This document shows positions 8,264 to 16,030 of a DNA stretch of 64,000 bases, piece after piece. The DNA comes from Sulfuricystis sp030824115 (GTDB lineage: Bacteria; Pseudomonadota; Gammaproteobacteria; Burkholderiales; Rhodocyclaceae), in assembly GCA_942493065.1 (NCBI GenBank), contig OW818671.1:1116001-1180000 (forward strand), given 5' to 3'. Position numbers and translations under genes: made by a program. A model generated the notes under the pieces. That model was not told the DNA's origin, ran no database searches, and worked only from the letters and a program-made list of their open reading frames with translations. The stretch's first letter is position 1. Every line of letters begins with the position of its first letter.

Positions 8264-8743
8264 ATGCACTTCTTCATTCTCGCCACCGCACTGCTTCTTG
8301 CCGGCTGCGGTCATTTCAGCCCTTCACCCATGCCACCGGCAGAAACGTCGCGCGTGGCGGCCGATCCGCGTGCGCATGAAGTGGTGATCTACGCGCTCGG
8401 ACTGATCGACACCGGTTATCGTTTCGGCGGCAAGAATCCCGAGGCCGGACTGGATTGCAGCGGCATGGTCAGCCATGTATTTGAACAGGCCGCCGGTCTG
8501 CGCCTGCAGGGTTCGGCCGCCGATATTGCGGCACGCGGGCGATCCATTGATCCGGCCAGTCTGCGACCGGGCGATCTGGTGTTCTTCAACACGCGTAATC
8601 GGTCGCGCTCGCACGTGGGTATCTACATTGGCGACGGCCGATTCGTTCATGCGCCGAATACCAACGGGAAGGTTCGTACCGAAAAGCTGACACAGGGCTG
8701 GTTTGCAACGCGTTTCGAGGAAGCTCGGACCTACTTTGACTGA
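8264..8743 (+). CDS. NlpC/P60 (C40) peptidoglycan endopeptidase lipoprotein
   Basis: 159 residues. A lipoprotein signal with lipobox LLAGC (Cys near 15) and a NlpC/P60 domain: catalytic Cys in LDCSGMVSHVF near residue 66, catalytic His in SHVGIYIGDGRFVHA near 112, and the family motif LRPGDLVFFN. It probably cleaves D-Glu-diaminopimelate bonds in murein stems, resembling Spr/MepS-type hydrolases, from the outer-membrane inner leaflet. Its 3' end overlaps the convergent membrane-protein gene by 13 bases. Confidence 0.9.
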   Translation: MHFFILATALLLAGCGHFSPSPMPPAETSRVAADPRAHEVVIYALGLIDTGYRFGGKNPEAGLDCSGMVSHVFEQAAGLRLQGSAADIAARGRSIDPASLRPGDLVFFNTRNRSRSHVGIYIGDGRFVHAPNTNGKVRTEKLTQGWFATRFEEARTYFD

Positions 8744-9159
8744 AGCTGGTTGCGGCGCAGCATGGTCTTGCGTGCCACCCGGTAGGCCACGCCGCAGGGC
8801 AGGCAGAATGATCTCGGGCAGGTCAGACCCTGATTGCGCCAGATGGCGATGAGCCAGAACAGCAGCCCCAATGCAGCCCCCGCGATGATGAAGACCAGCA
8901 GCAAAAACTGGAAGCCGAACGAGCCATTGGCAAATGGCAGGGCACAGAGGATGCCGCCGATTATCCCCAGCAAAGTGGTTTGCCAGATTTTCCACCAGCC
9001 ACGCTTGCAGCAGAGACAAAGCAGCGGATAACCGACGACGAAGACGCCGACGAAGACGGATAGTGCGGCGCGCTGATGATTACGCCCGAGTTCCAGTTCG
9101 AGCACCATGGCTGCAAACGCTGCGGCCACGATCAGCAGCGCAAGGCTGACACGTTGCAT
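8731..9159 (-). CDS. Hypothetical small multipass membrane protein
   Basis: 142 residues with about four predicted membrane helices (LALLIVAAAFAAMVLELEL; SVFVGVFVVGYPLLCLCC; TTLLGIIGGILCALPF; FLLLVFIIAGAALGLLFWLI). The C-terminal tail is cytoplasm-like and basic, with two Cys (TCPRSFCLPCG). No family recognised. It appears to be a single-gene unit between convergent nlpC and a small periplasmic gene. The 110 bases upstream (9160-9269) show no clear signal. Confidence 0.65.
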   Translation of the reverse strand: MQRVSLALLIVAAAFAAMVLELELGRNHQRAALSVFVGVFVVGYPLLCLCCKRGWWKIWQTTLLGIIGGILCALPFANGSFGFQFLLLVFIIAGAALGLLFWLIAIWRNQGLTCPRSFCLPCGVAYRVARKTMLRRNQLQSK

Positions 9160-9269
9160 GGTGAAACCCTCCGTGCGGCCTGTTGTTGAACCTCATTGGG
9201 GTGGTGCCGCTACGGGGGATTGTGACAAGCTTCTGCGTTGGGGGCAATAGATGATATCAATGTGGGTCA

Positions 9270-9629
9270 TCAATGGACCGGCACGGCGCGCCAGCCGCCA
9301 GGACACTGTCCAACGTAGGGGTAATAGGCCCCATAGGCATCACAGTAGTACCACATCCTGCCCGGGGGACGGGCGGGGGTGGGCGTAACAATTACCGGTG
9401 GGCTGGGCGCATCCATTGAAAACAGGATGGCGCCTGCGGTCAGGCCGGCTAGTCCCCAGCCGAGGGCGCTGGAATGCGAATAGTGGCGATGACGATCATG
9501 GCCACGATCGAATCCGCGCTGACCATATCCGTGATGATCACGCGGATAGTGGTCGCGTGCGACCGCCAGAGAGGGCAGCGCAGCCGCCAGCAACAGGCTG
9601 GCAAGCAAGGTAGCAAGGGTACGTTTCAT
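9270..9629 (-). CDS. Small exported His/Arg/Tyr-rich protein with PGGW motif
   Basis: 119 residues from the ATG at 9629, preceded by GGAGGAGAACCTC. A cleavable signal peptide (MKRTLATLLASLLLAAALPS...AVA) is followed by a His/Arg/Tyr/Gly-rich stretch (residues 25-50), a hydrophobic glycine helix (GWGLAGLTAGAILF), a Pro-rich linker, and a C-terminal module YCDAYGAYYPYVGQCPGGW whose Cys pair is probably disulphide-bonded. The YPYVxxCPGGW ending recurs in small proteobacterial envelope proteins of unknown function. Confidence 0.75.
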   Translation of the reverse strand: MKRTLATLLASLLLAAALPSLAVARDHYPRDHHGYGQRGFDRGHDRHRHYSHSSALGWGLAGLTAGAILFSMDAPSPPVIVTPTPARPPGRMWYYCDAYGAYYPYVGQCPGGWRAVPVH

Positions 9630-9703
9630 GAGGTTCTCCTCCAGCGATAGAAGAAGAAACGCGCAGAACGCCCCGTTGCTGACGTGATGTTTGTAAGGGT
9701 TTG

Positions 9704-10564
9704 TTACACCCCGTGTTGCTTGAACCAGGCCTGCAGACGCTGCCAACCGTCCTCGGCCGCATCCTTGCGATAGGTGCCCCGATAGTCGGCATGGAAGGCA
9801 TGCGGCGCATCAGGGTAAACGTGAATCTGTGACTTGCCCCCCGCCTTCTTTAGCGCATCGCCCATCGCGTCGACATCTTCAAGCGGGATACCCTGGTCCT
9901 TGCCGCCATAAAGCCCGAGCATGGCTCCTTTGACTTCACCCGCAATATCGAGCGGCCATTTCGCGGTGCGGTCATTGACCTCGCCGTCAATGCGGCCATA
10001 CCAGGCCACACCGGCCTTGATGTTGGGATTGTGCGCGCTGTACAGCCAGGTCTGACGGCCCCCCCAGCAAAAACCGGTGATGCCCAAACGAGCCGGATCG
10101 CCACCATTATTTCCGGCCCAGGAAGCACACGCATCCAGGTCGGCCATGACTTCCTTGTCCGGTACTTTGGCGATGATGGCCGAGAGAATGTCTTGCACAT
10201 TGGTCAGCTTGCGCGGGTCGCCATAACGGGCGAACAATTCTGGGGCGATAGCCAGATAGCCGAGCTTGGCGAGGCGCCGGCAGACATCGGCGATATATTC
10301 ATGTACACCAAAAATTTCCGAGACGACAAGGATCGTAGGCAGACTCTTTCCGCCTTCCGGCATGGCGCGATAAGCGGCCAGTTCGCCGATCTTGATTTCA
10401 CCCGCGACCAGCCCGGTAGCATCGGTCTTGATGGCGGTTTGCGCCATGATCGGCTGGGCCGCGAGGGCAAAGCCGGCACCGAGTGCCGTGGCGACAAAGC
10501 TGCGGCGGGTAAAGCCGATAGAGGGGACGAGGCTGTCGAAATCGGGATTGGTTTTCTGGTTCAT
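9704..10564 (-). CDS. Exported dienelactone hydrolase family protein
   Basis: 286 residues, alpha/beta hydrolase. The N-terminus carries a Tat-type signal (FTRRSFVATALG, then a hydrophobic stretch ending PIMAQ), so it is probably folded before export. The DLH triad is visible: nucleophile Cys in GFCWGGRQ, and the His in YPDAPHAFHADYR with an upstream Asp. The family hydrolyses dienelactone or related esters, but the true substrate is unknown. The ATG at 10564 is chosen for the GAGGAG site and the position of the signal; an upstream start at 10627 is unlikely. Confidence 0.88.
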   Translation of the reverse strand: MNQKTNPDFDSLVPSIGFTRRSFVATALGAGFALAAQPIMAQTAIKTDATGLVAGEIKIGELAAYRAMPEGGKSLPTILVVSEIFGVHEYIADVCRRLAKLGYLAIAPELFARYGDPRKLTNVQDILSAIIAKVPDKEVMADLDACASWAGNNGGDPARLGITGFCWGGRQTWLYSAHNPNIKAGVAWYGRIDGEVNDRTAKWPLDIAGEVKGAMLGLYGGKDQGIPLEDVDAMGDALKKAGGKSQIHVYPDAPHAFHADYRGTYRKDAAEDGWQRLQAWFKQHGV

Positions 10565-10576
10565 GGTTCTCTCCTC

Positions 10577-10610
10577 TTCGGGTTGGCAAGTGCCATCACG
10601 ATAACCCGAA
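10577..10610 (-). promoter_or_regulatory. Stem-loop in leader of the dienelactone hydrolase gene
   Basis: An inverted repeat TTCGGGTT / AACCCGAA (eight-base arms, 10577-10584 and 10603-10610) encloses a smaller GGCA-AG-TGCC hairpin (10585-10594). It lies between the fecR-like stop and the hydrolase ribosome site. No T-run follows on either strand, so it is not a classical terminator. It could stabilise or partly separate the downstream message; function inferred. Confidence 0.45.
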
Positions 10611-10626
10611 AAGGCGCGTTCTGGCA

Positions 10627-11337
10627 CTACTCAGCAGCGCAGTCGGCAGCACTGTTTTTGCCAATGCCTGCGCCATCTCCCCGGTTGGTGGCGATGGCGC
10701 CCGGCATGGAGACGCGCACCCCTTCGGGAATGACTTGGGGCAGGGCATTGGGGCCTGCCACGAAGCCGAACTGTCCGGCATTGAACTGGACCGCGCCCGC
10801 GCCATTGGAGAGCACGATGGACCCAGTGGACACATCGACGTGCAGGCCGTTGGGGGGAGTGCCGCCACCCGGCATCGGTATCCGGGTGCAATCGCCCTGG
10901 CAGAACAAGGCGCCGAAATGGGTTCCCCGGATGCCGATAGTCGCGGTTGGGGTTTGGTAGGAAACCTTGTCCTTGTTGCGCTTGCCGATCAGACCAGTTA
11001 CTGCGCGTAGACCACCTTTGAGCAGCCCCACAAACACATTGTCGCGATCCGGCTGGGCTTCGTTGTACTGATAGTTCTCCACCTTGATCTGGCTGTTGGG
11101 CCGCAGGACGATTTCGCCGCCGTCAATGAACTTGATACGGGCATAGGTGTCATCCTCGGTGGAGAGTACATCCCCCTCCTGTACTTCGGATTTGACTGAA
11201 AGCAGCTTCGTGCCGCCATCGGCTTTCTTGGTCGTCAGGATGCCCGAGAGATGGGTCACCTGGCCGGCTGGGGCGGCGAGAGCGGTTAGGTGCCAGCCGG
11301 TAATTAGCAGGGTGGCGAGAAGCAGTTTGATCGTCAT
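10627..11337 (-). CDS. FecR-domain exported protein of the TPS locus
   Basis: 236 residues from the ATG at 11337, with GAGG eight bases upstream inside the end of tpsA. A signal peptide (LLLATLLITGWHLTALA) precedes a FecR-type beta domain (residues about 25-150): GQVTHLSGILTTKK, SEVQEGDVLSTEDDTYARIKFIDGGEIVLRPNS split across two segments, and TPTATIGIRGTHF. A Cys pair (FCQGDC) lies in the C-terminal half. FecR domains occur both in anti-sigma regulators and in periplasmic or surface proteins; no membrane helix besides the signal is seen, so a periplasmic role beside TpsA is likelier. Confidence 0.85.
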   Translation of the reverse strand: MTIKLLLATLLITGWHLTALAAPAGQVTHLSGILTTKKADGGTKLLSVKSEVQEGDVLSTEDDTYARIKFIDGGEIVLRPNSQIKVENYQYNEAQPDRDNVFVGLLKGGLRAVTGLIGKRNKDKVSYQTPTATIGIRGTHFGALFCQGDCTRIPMPGGGTPPNGLHVDVSTGSIVLSNGAGAVQFNAGQFGFVAGPNALPQVIPEGVRVSMPGAIATNRGDGAGIGKNSAADCAAE

Positions 11338-11348
11338 GGCATTCATCC

Positions 11349-14300
11349 TCAACCGCACCTGGCCAGTTTCTTCTTGGCGGCTTTCTCTTTCTCCCGCTCC
11401 GTCTTGGTATCTTCTTCCTTGGCTTTGTCTTTCGGCTTGTCGTCCGAGTTATCACCGCCGTTGGATGACGTGGTGGAATCCGGGTTACTGGAGCTGGAAC
11501 TGCCAAACTCGTTTTCGCCTCCCCCTGTCGTTTCGCCGGTGGGTGTCTGGAAGCCCGGGGTGGAAGAGGGCGGGGGCAGTAGTGTCGTCGTCTGGTTATC
11601 GTCGTCTTTCGTAGCCGGGGGCTCGGTGGAGTTGATCACTTCGTTGATGATTGTGGTAAGTGCCTCCGGCACGACGCCATAGGCGATTTGCAGCCCGCTG
11701 CCTGCTGTAGCAGGTTGGCCGGCGTTGAAGAACACAGTGCCTAATTGAGCCGTGGTCGCTTGGACGCCATCGATGTAAATGCCGCCGGAGGGCCGACCGA
11801 GGAAATCAAGGTAAATCGTTAGCGGAGAATCGGCTTCGATCGTGGATCCATTGTAGAACTGCAACTCGGATGCACTGCCCAGCAAGGCCAATGAAACATC
11901 GTCGCCGGCCCGGATGGAGGCACCGTTGTCCAGCTTGATGTTATTGGTGACAATGCCTTCGATATTTGAGGTGATGCCAGACGCAAAGAGTTCTCCACCG
12001 TAGCTACTGTAGTCGTTGGCAATAAAGCCGATATTACCGGAGGTCTGAACTGAGCTGTCGTTGTAGATGGTGGAGGCGGCCAGCATGATATCGCCTCCCG
12101 CAGTTGACGTGACTTGCTGTGTGATATCAAGTACCCCGGAAGCGAAAAGCGACACACCCTCATAGGCACTGATCTGCGCATCGACATTGACGTTGAGGCC
12201 GGCTGCCTGAATAGCGCCACCGGTGGAAGTTAAGCCGCTATTGATATCGAGTAGCCCACCGGAAACAAAGGACAATGACTCCTGGCGGTTAATCGCGGTG
12301 CTCACAGTCAGGTCGCTGGCCGCAGCAAAGCCTATGCTGCCATTGGCATTGCCTGTTGAGAACGTGCCGCCCGCCAGCGTTAGCGCACCTCCGCTGCCAA
12401 TTGCGATATTGCCTTCATTTGTGACCAGAAACTGATGTTGCGCGCCAGTTGTCCATGTGCCGGCATTGAAATAGCTGACACTGGCATTGAAGGCAGCATC
12501 GTCCTGCATCCAGATCGTGCCTGGTGCGGTTGCAGAGGCGTTGTAGATGCGAATGCCACCATAATCAGAACCGCCAGCGTTATACACGCGCGAACTGATG
12601 TTTCCTGTCGTGTTGACGTCTGCGCTGATTGCCAAGCCCGATGCCGTGCCACCAAAGTTACTGTAGAGCGCTACGCCACCTGCGCCTGCCGTGATATCGA
12701 CGTTGCCAACCCCATTGTTTTCATAAATGGCATCGCGGGCGGTAATGGTGACGGCGTTGTTGGCTGATATGGTGCCGAGATAAATGTTGCCGCCATAGGT
12801 TGCATTGTTCGTGTTGATGTCGACATCGCTGCCCGTCGAGGTGGCCGAGATCGTGACATTCGACTCGCTGTGGTAGGTGATGTTGCTTTCCGCTGTTAAA
12901 TTAACCGAAGACACCCGGTTTAGACCAAGCAGACTGATTCCTCCTCCTATACCGTTTGCCGTGGCCGTCAATGAGTTTGCAATGATGCCTCCCGTACCGG
13001 CGTTATTGCCATCAATCAAACCGCCATACCAGGAAGTTAGGTTGACGGAATTGACGTTACCAATCTTGCTGTAGGCATTCATGCCCATCGTGGCGCCGCT
13101 GGTGTTGTAGTTTGAACCACCATCAAACCCGCTGGTCAGGCTTACTGAACCTGTGCTGCCGCTTGTATACCTGCCGATGTATGCACCCGAAGCATCGGAC
13201 GAACCGCTCAGTGCGAAACCGCCGTAGGCATATATGTCAACTGTCGGCGTACCGTCAAAGGCACCAATCATGGTGGGCGAACCTGCGGCACCGGACATCG
13301 TGAGTGTGCCGCCAATCTTGAGTTCGATACTGGTGGAAGTATCGTTGCCGATGATTGCTGGCGCGGCAGGAATCAGCAAGTCGCCGCTATTCGCAGCACC
13401 CCCGGTCAAGGTCAGATTGCCTGTCGTGGTGATGTCGATGGAAGATGAGGTGATCATTGCACCGCCGTAACTTGCCCCCCCGCCCTGTACCGTGATGCTG
13501 CCTGCGGAAATGGTCTGGCTGCCTTCGGCATGGAGGCCGGCATCATTGCCTACCGTGCCGTGAATGCCTAGCGCGGCATTCGCCAATACACCGCCTGTAG
13601 CCCCTCCCGTAACGGTGATTGCACCGGAAATTTCAAGATGCTGGTTTGCATTAGATTCCACTTCCGCATAGTTGCCGCCAAAGCCTGCGCTGGTGCTGCC
13701 GCCCTGAACAGTCAGGCTGGTAGCGACAATGTGCTGGTTACCGACACTCTCGATATCCGCGCCGTTGTGAACCGCGCAGGTGGAGCAGAGCAAAATGTTG
13801 TCGCTCGGCCCCCCATAAGAGTAGTTGCCAAAAGTAGATGTACCTGTACCACCCGTCACTGAGATCGCCAGACTACCTGCCTGCCTCAATATTTCCTGAG
13901 TGCCACCGGCTTTGATCCGTGCCGCATTGCCGCCATAGGTTGTGGCACTGTTGCTGCCTTGTAGCGACAAGGTATTGGCGGCACTGCCATAAAACGAAAT
14001 GCTTTGCGAACCATAGGAGGTGATATGGGCATCACCGATGGTCGAAGTGATCTGCATGATGCCATTGGCGCCGCCATAGGCCATGGAAATGCTCTGATCA
14101 CCTTTGGCAAGCAGGCCGGCGCTGCGGGTGGTGGCATTGATGGTCAGGCTGTCCGCCGCAACCTCCATGTCGCCGCCCGCACCAATCACTGCATCGGTAA
14201 TTTGCAGAGCGCCTTTGGCGCGCAGGATGACGCTGCCGCCTGCGGAGAGGTTGGTTCCTGTGTCAGCATTGGCGGCAAAGGTCATGTTGCCGGTGTTGGA

Positions 14301-16010
14301 TGCGTGCGTGGGTTGTGGATTGGTGTATTTGTCACCAGCAGAGGAATCCCAGCCGGAAACCATGGTCAAGTCACCGCTGCCGGAGTGGTATATCCCGTAG
14401 TTCACATCAATGTTGTTTTCGGCCAGCAAGGACAGGTTATAGCCACTACCGGCCAATGTTCCCGAAGCGTTGATCGTGATGCTGCCATTGTTGGTGGCTC
14501 CGCCAGACGAACTGGTCTGGATGATGACATCACTGGCTGACAGCGCACCATTGATCACATCCCAGCCAATCGTGTCAGCGCCATAGACGGAAGATGGATC
14601 GACAAAGAATGGATTACCTCCATAGGCTCCCGTTGGTGTGGCTGAGGCCACGATCGTGATGTCGGTTGGATCGAGCAGCAGGGTGCCCACCGAGCCATTT
14701 GGTGCGCGCGTATCGACCGACGAGAAAAATGTCAGGTGTTGCTTGCCGGAAACTTCGACAAAGCCGCCATCACCACCGTTAGTTCCGCCCTTGGCCTCAA
14801 TGCGACCAAAAGCGCGGGTGGTATCGTCTGCCCAGACGATTACCTTGCCACCATCGCCGTTGTCTGTGGCATTGGCTTTCAGGGAGGCATTGGTGCCGAA
14901 ATAAGTGATCTGGGCGTTCTGGATATCGGGATTCTTGCCCTGGAAGTCACCGCCGACGAGGATCGTACCGCCACCATTGGTGCCCGAAGCATCGATCTCG
15001 GCGTTGTCCATCACTGCAACGCGATTACCGAGCACCTCGACCTTGCCGCCCTTCGTACCGGTGGTGACAATGCGGCCATTACCATCGACGTAAGTGTCCT
15101 GGCTGGCTTTCAGGAAAATGCGTCCCCCCTCACTGACGACACTTGAGGCATTGAGCGTGCCACTGTTTCTGACAATTGTCCCGGCGATGCCAATTCGTCC
15201 TGCTGCGGCGACAATACTGCCGAGGTTGGTGGCGTTGTTAGCTGCGCCGGTGATGTCTACTTTTACCCCCGGGGTTCCGGTGTCCATCAGGCTGACAGTT
15301 GTGCCGGCGGCGAGAATCGTCTCGCCGTTCGGTGTCGTAATAATCCCCTCGTTCGAGACATTTGTGCCGACGAGGTAGGCGAAACCGCCGCTGGGTGTGC
15401 GGATCTCGCCTTTGTTGACCACATCGCCGGCGCCGGCGGTCGCCTGGAAGTTCAACTGGCCGGCGAGAAAGTCCTCGGGTTTGACCTTCAATGTCGAGGC
15501 GACGAAGCCGGCCGTATCGATGACGGCGCCCGGGCCGATCATGAAGCCGGCCTGGTTGATCAGCCAGACAATGCCAGTGGAGTAAAGGGTGCCGTGGATG
15601 CGGCTTAATTCCGTAGAGGTACCCGTGGTGCCAATCACCTGAAAGAGGATGCGTGAATTGGCGGATTCCTGGAGGACGCGAACCGCCTCACCGGCATCGA
15701 TATTGAAGGTGCGAAAATTGACAATGGCGTTGGGGGCGTTGATGATGGTCATCACGTTGCCATTGGTCGTGATGTCCTCAGGCCGCACTCCTTGCACGAT
15801 TGTGGGGTCCGTCGGCAGGGCAAAAGTCGGCGCTGAGAAGACGGCACAGACACTTAGGGCGAGTACTTTTGCCAGAAAAGCAACCGATTTTTGTTGCTTG
15901 GATGAGGTACCGCGAGCTTGCTCTTTGTGATGATTTGTAGCCTGTTCGCTCACGGGAACAAGCATGCCAAGACGTTTGCTGAAAATAAGCCGATAGGAGT
16001 TAACGTTCAT
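11349..16010 (-). CDS. TpsA: filamentous haemagglutinin-like exoprotein
   Basis: 1553 residues, exported by the adjacent TpsB. It begins with an extended signal peptide region (MNVNSYRLIFSKRLGMLVPV), then a basic segment and hydrophobic core ending SAPTFA. The TPS secretion domain follows (residues about 65-320): TIINAPNAIVNFRTFNI, SRILFQVIG, GTLYSTGIVWLINQAGFMIG, and the NPNL-like loops. The rest is a Gly/Ser/Asn/Thr-rich right-handed beta-helix with repeated YGG motifs. The last 80 residues are low complexity (Ser/Asn/Asp, then Lys/Glu-rich) and end in ARCG. Size and architecture fit an adhesin; the ligand is unknown. A dispersed 24-mer copy encodes the signal cleavage region. Confidence 0.93.
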   Translation of the reverse strand: MNVNSYRLIFSKRLGMLVPVSEQATNHHKEQARGTSSKQQKSVAFLAKVLALSVCAVFSAPTFALPTDPTIVQGVRPEDITTNGNVMTIINAPNAIVNFRTFNIDAGEAVRVLQESANSRILFQVIGTTGTSTELSRIHGTLYSTGIVWLINQAGFMIGPGAVIDTAGFVASTLKVKPEDFLAGQLNFQATAGAGDVVNKGEIRTPSGGFAYLVGTNVSNEGIITTPNGETILAAGTTVSLMDTGTPGVKVDITGAANNATNLGSIVAAAGRIGIAGTIVRNSGTLNASSVVSEGGRIFLKASQDTYVDGNGRIVTTGTKGGKVEVLGNRVAVMDNAEIDASGTNGGGTILVGGDFQGKNPDIQNAQITYFGTNASLKANATDNGDGGKVIVWADDTTRAFGRIEAKGGTNGGDGGFVEVSGKQHLTFFSSVDTRAPNGSVGTLLLDPTDITIVASATPTGAYGGNPFFVDPSSVYGADTIGWDVINGALSASDVIIQTSSSGGATNNGSITINASGTLAGSGYNLSLLAENNIDVNYGIYHSGSGDLTMVSGWDSSAGDKYTNPQPTHASNTGNMTFAANADTGTNLSAGGSVILRAKGALQITDAVIGAGGDMEVAADSLTINATTRSAGLLAKGDQSISMAYGGANGIMQITSTIGDAHITSYGSQSISFYGSAANTLSLQGSNSATTYGGNAARIKAGGTQEILRQAGSLAISVTGGTGTSTFGNYSYGGPSDNILLCSTCAVHNGADIESVGNQHIVATSLTVQGGSTSAGFGGNYAEVESNANQHLEISGAITVTGGATGGVLANAALGIHGTVGNDAGLHAEGSQTISAGSITVQGGGASYGGAMITSSSIDITTTGNLTLTGGAANSGDLLIPAAPAIIGNDTSTSIELKIGGTLTMSGAAGSPTMIGAFDGTPTVDIYAYGGFALSGSSDASGAYIGRYTSGSTGSVSLTSGFDGGSNYNTSGATMGMNAYSKIGNVNSVNLTSWYGGLIDGNNAGTGGIIANSLTATANGIGGGISLLGLNRVSSVNLTAESNITYHSESNVTISATSTGSDVDINTNNATYGGNIYLGTISANNAVTITARDAIYENNGVGNVDITAGAGGVALYSNFGGTASGLAISADVNTTGNISSRVYNAGGSDYGGIRIYNASATAPGTIWMQDDAAFNASVSYFNAGTWTTGAQHQFLVTNEGNIAIGSGGALTLAGGTFSTGNANGSIGFAAASDLTVSTAINRQESLSFVSGGLLDINSGLTSTGGAIQAAGLNVNVDAQISAYEGVSLFASGVLDITQQVTSTAGGDIMLAASTIYNDSSVQTSGNIGFIANDYSSYGGELFASGITSNIEGIVTNNIKLDNGASIRAGDDVSLALLGSASELQFYNGSTIEADSPLTIYLDFLGRPSGGIYIDGVQATTAQLGTVFFNAGQPATAGSGLQIAYGVVPEALTTIINEVINSTEPPATKDDDNQTTTLLPPPSSTPGFQTPTGETTGGGENEFGSSSSSNPDSTTSSNGGDNSDDKPKDKAKEEDTKTEREKEKAAKKKLARCG
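15822..15845 (+). repeat. Dispersed 24-mer, copy 5 (signal peptide of tpsA)
   Basis: AAAA, GTCGGCGCTG, AGAA, GACGGC; all fixed positions match. On the tpsA strand it is read as AVFSAPTF, directly before the likely cleavage site. Confidence 0.85.
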
Positions 16011-16030
16011 GATATTCCCCTGTCGTTTGA

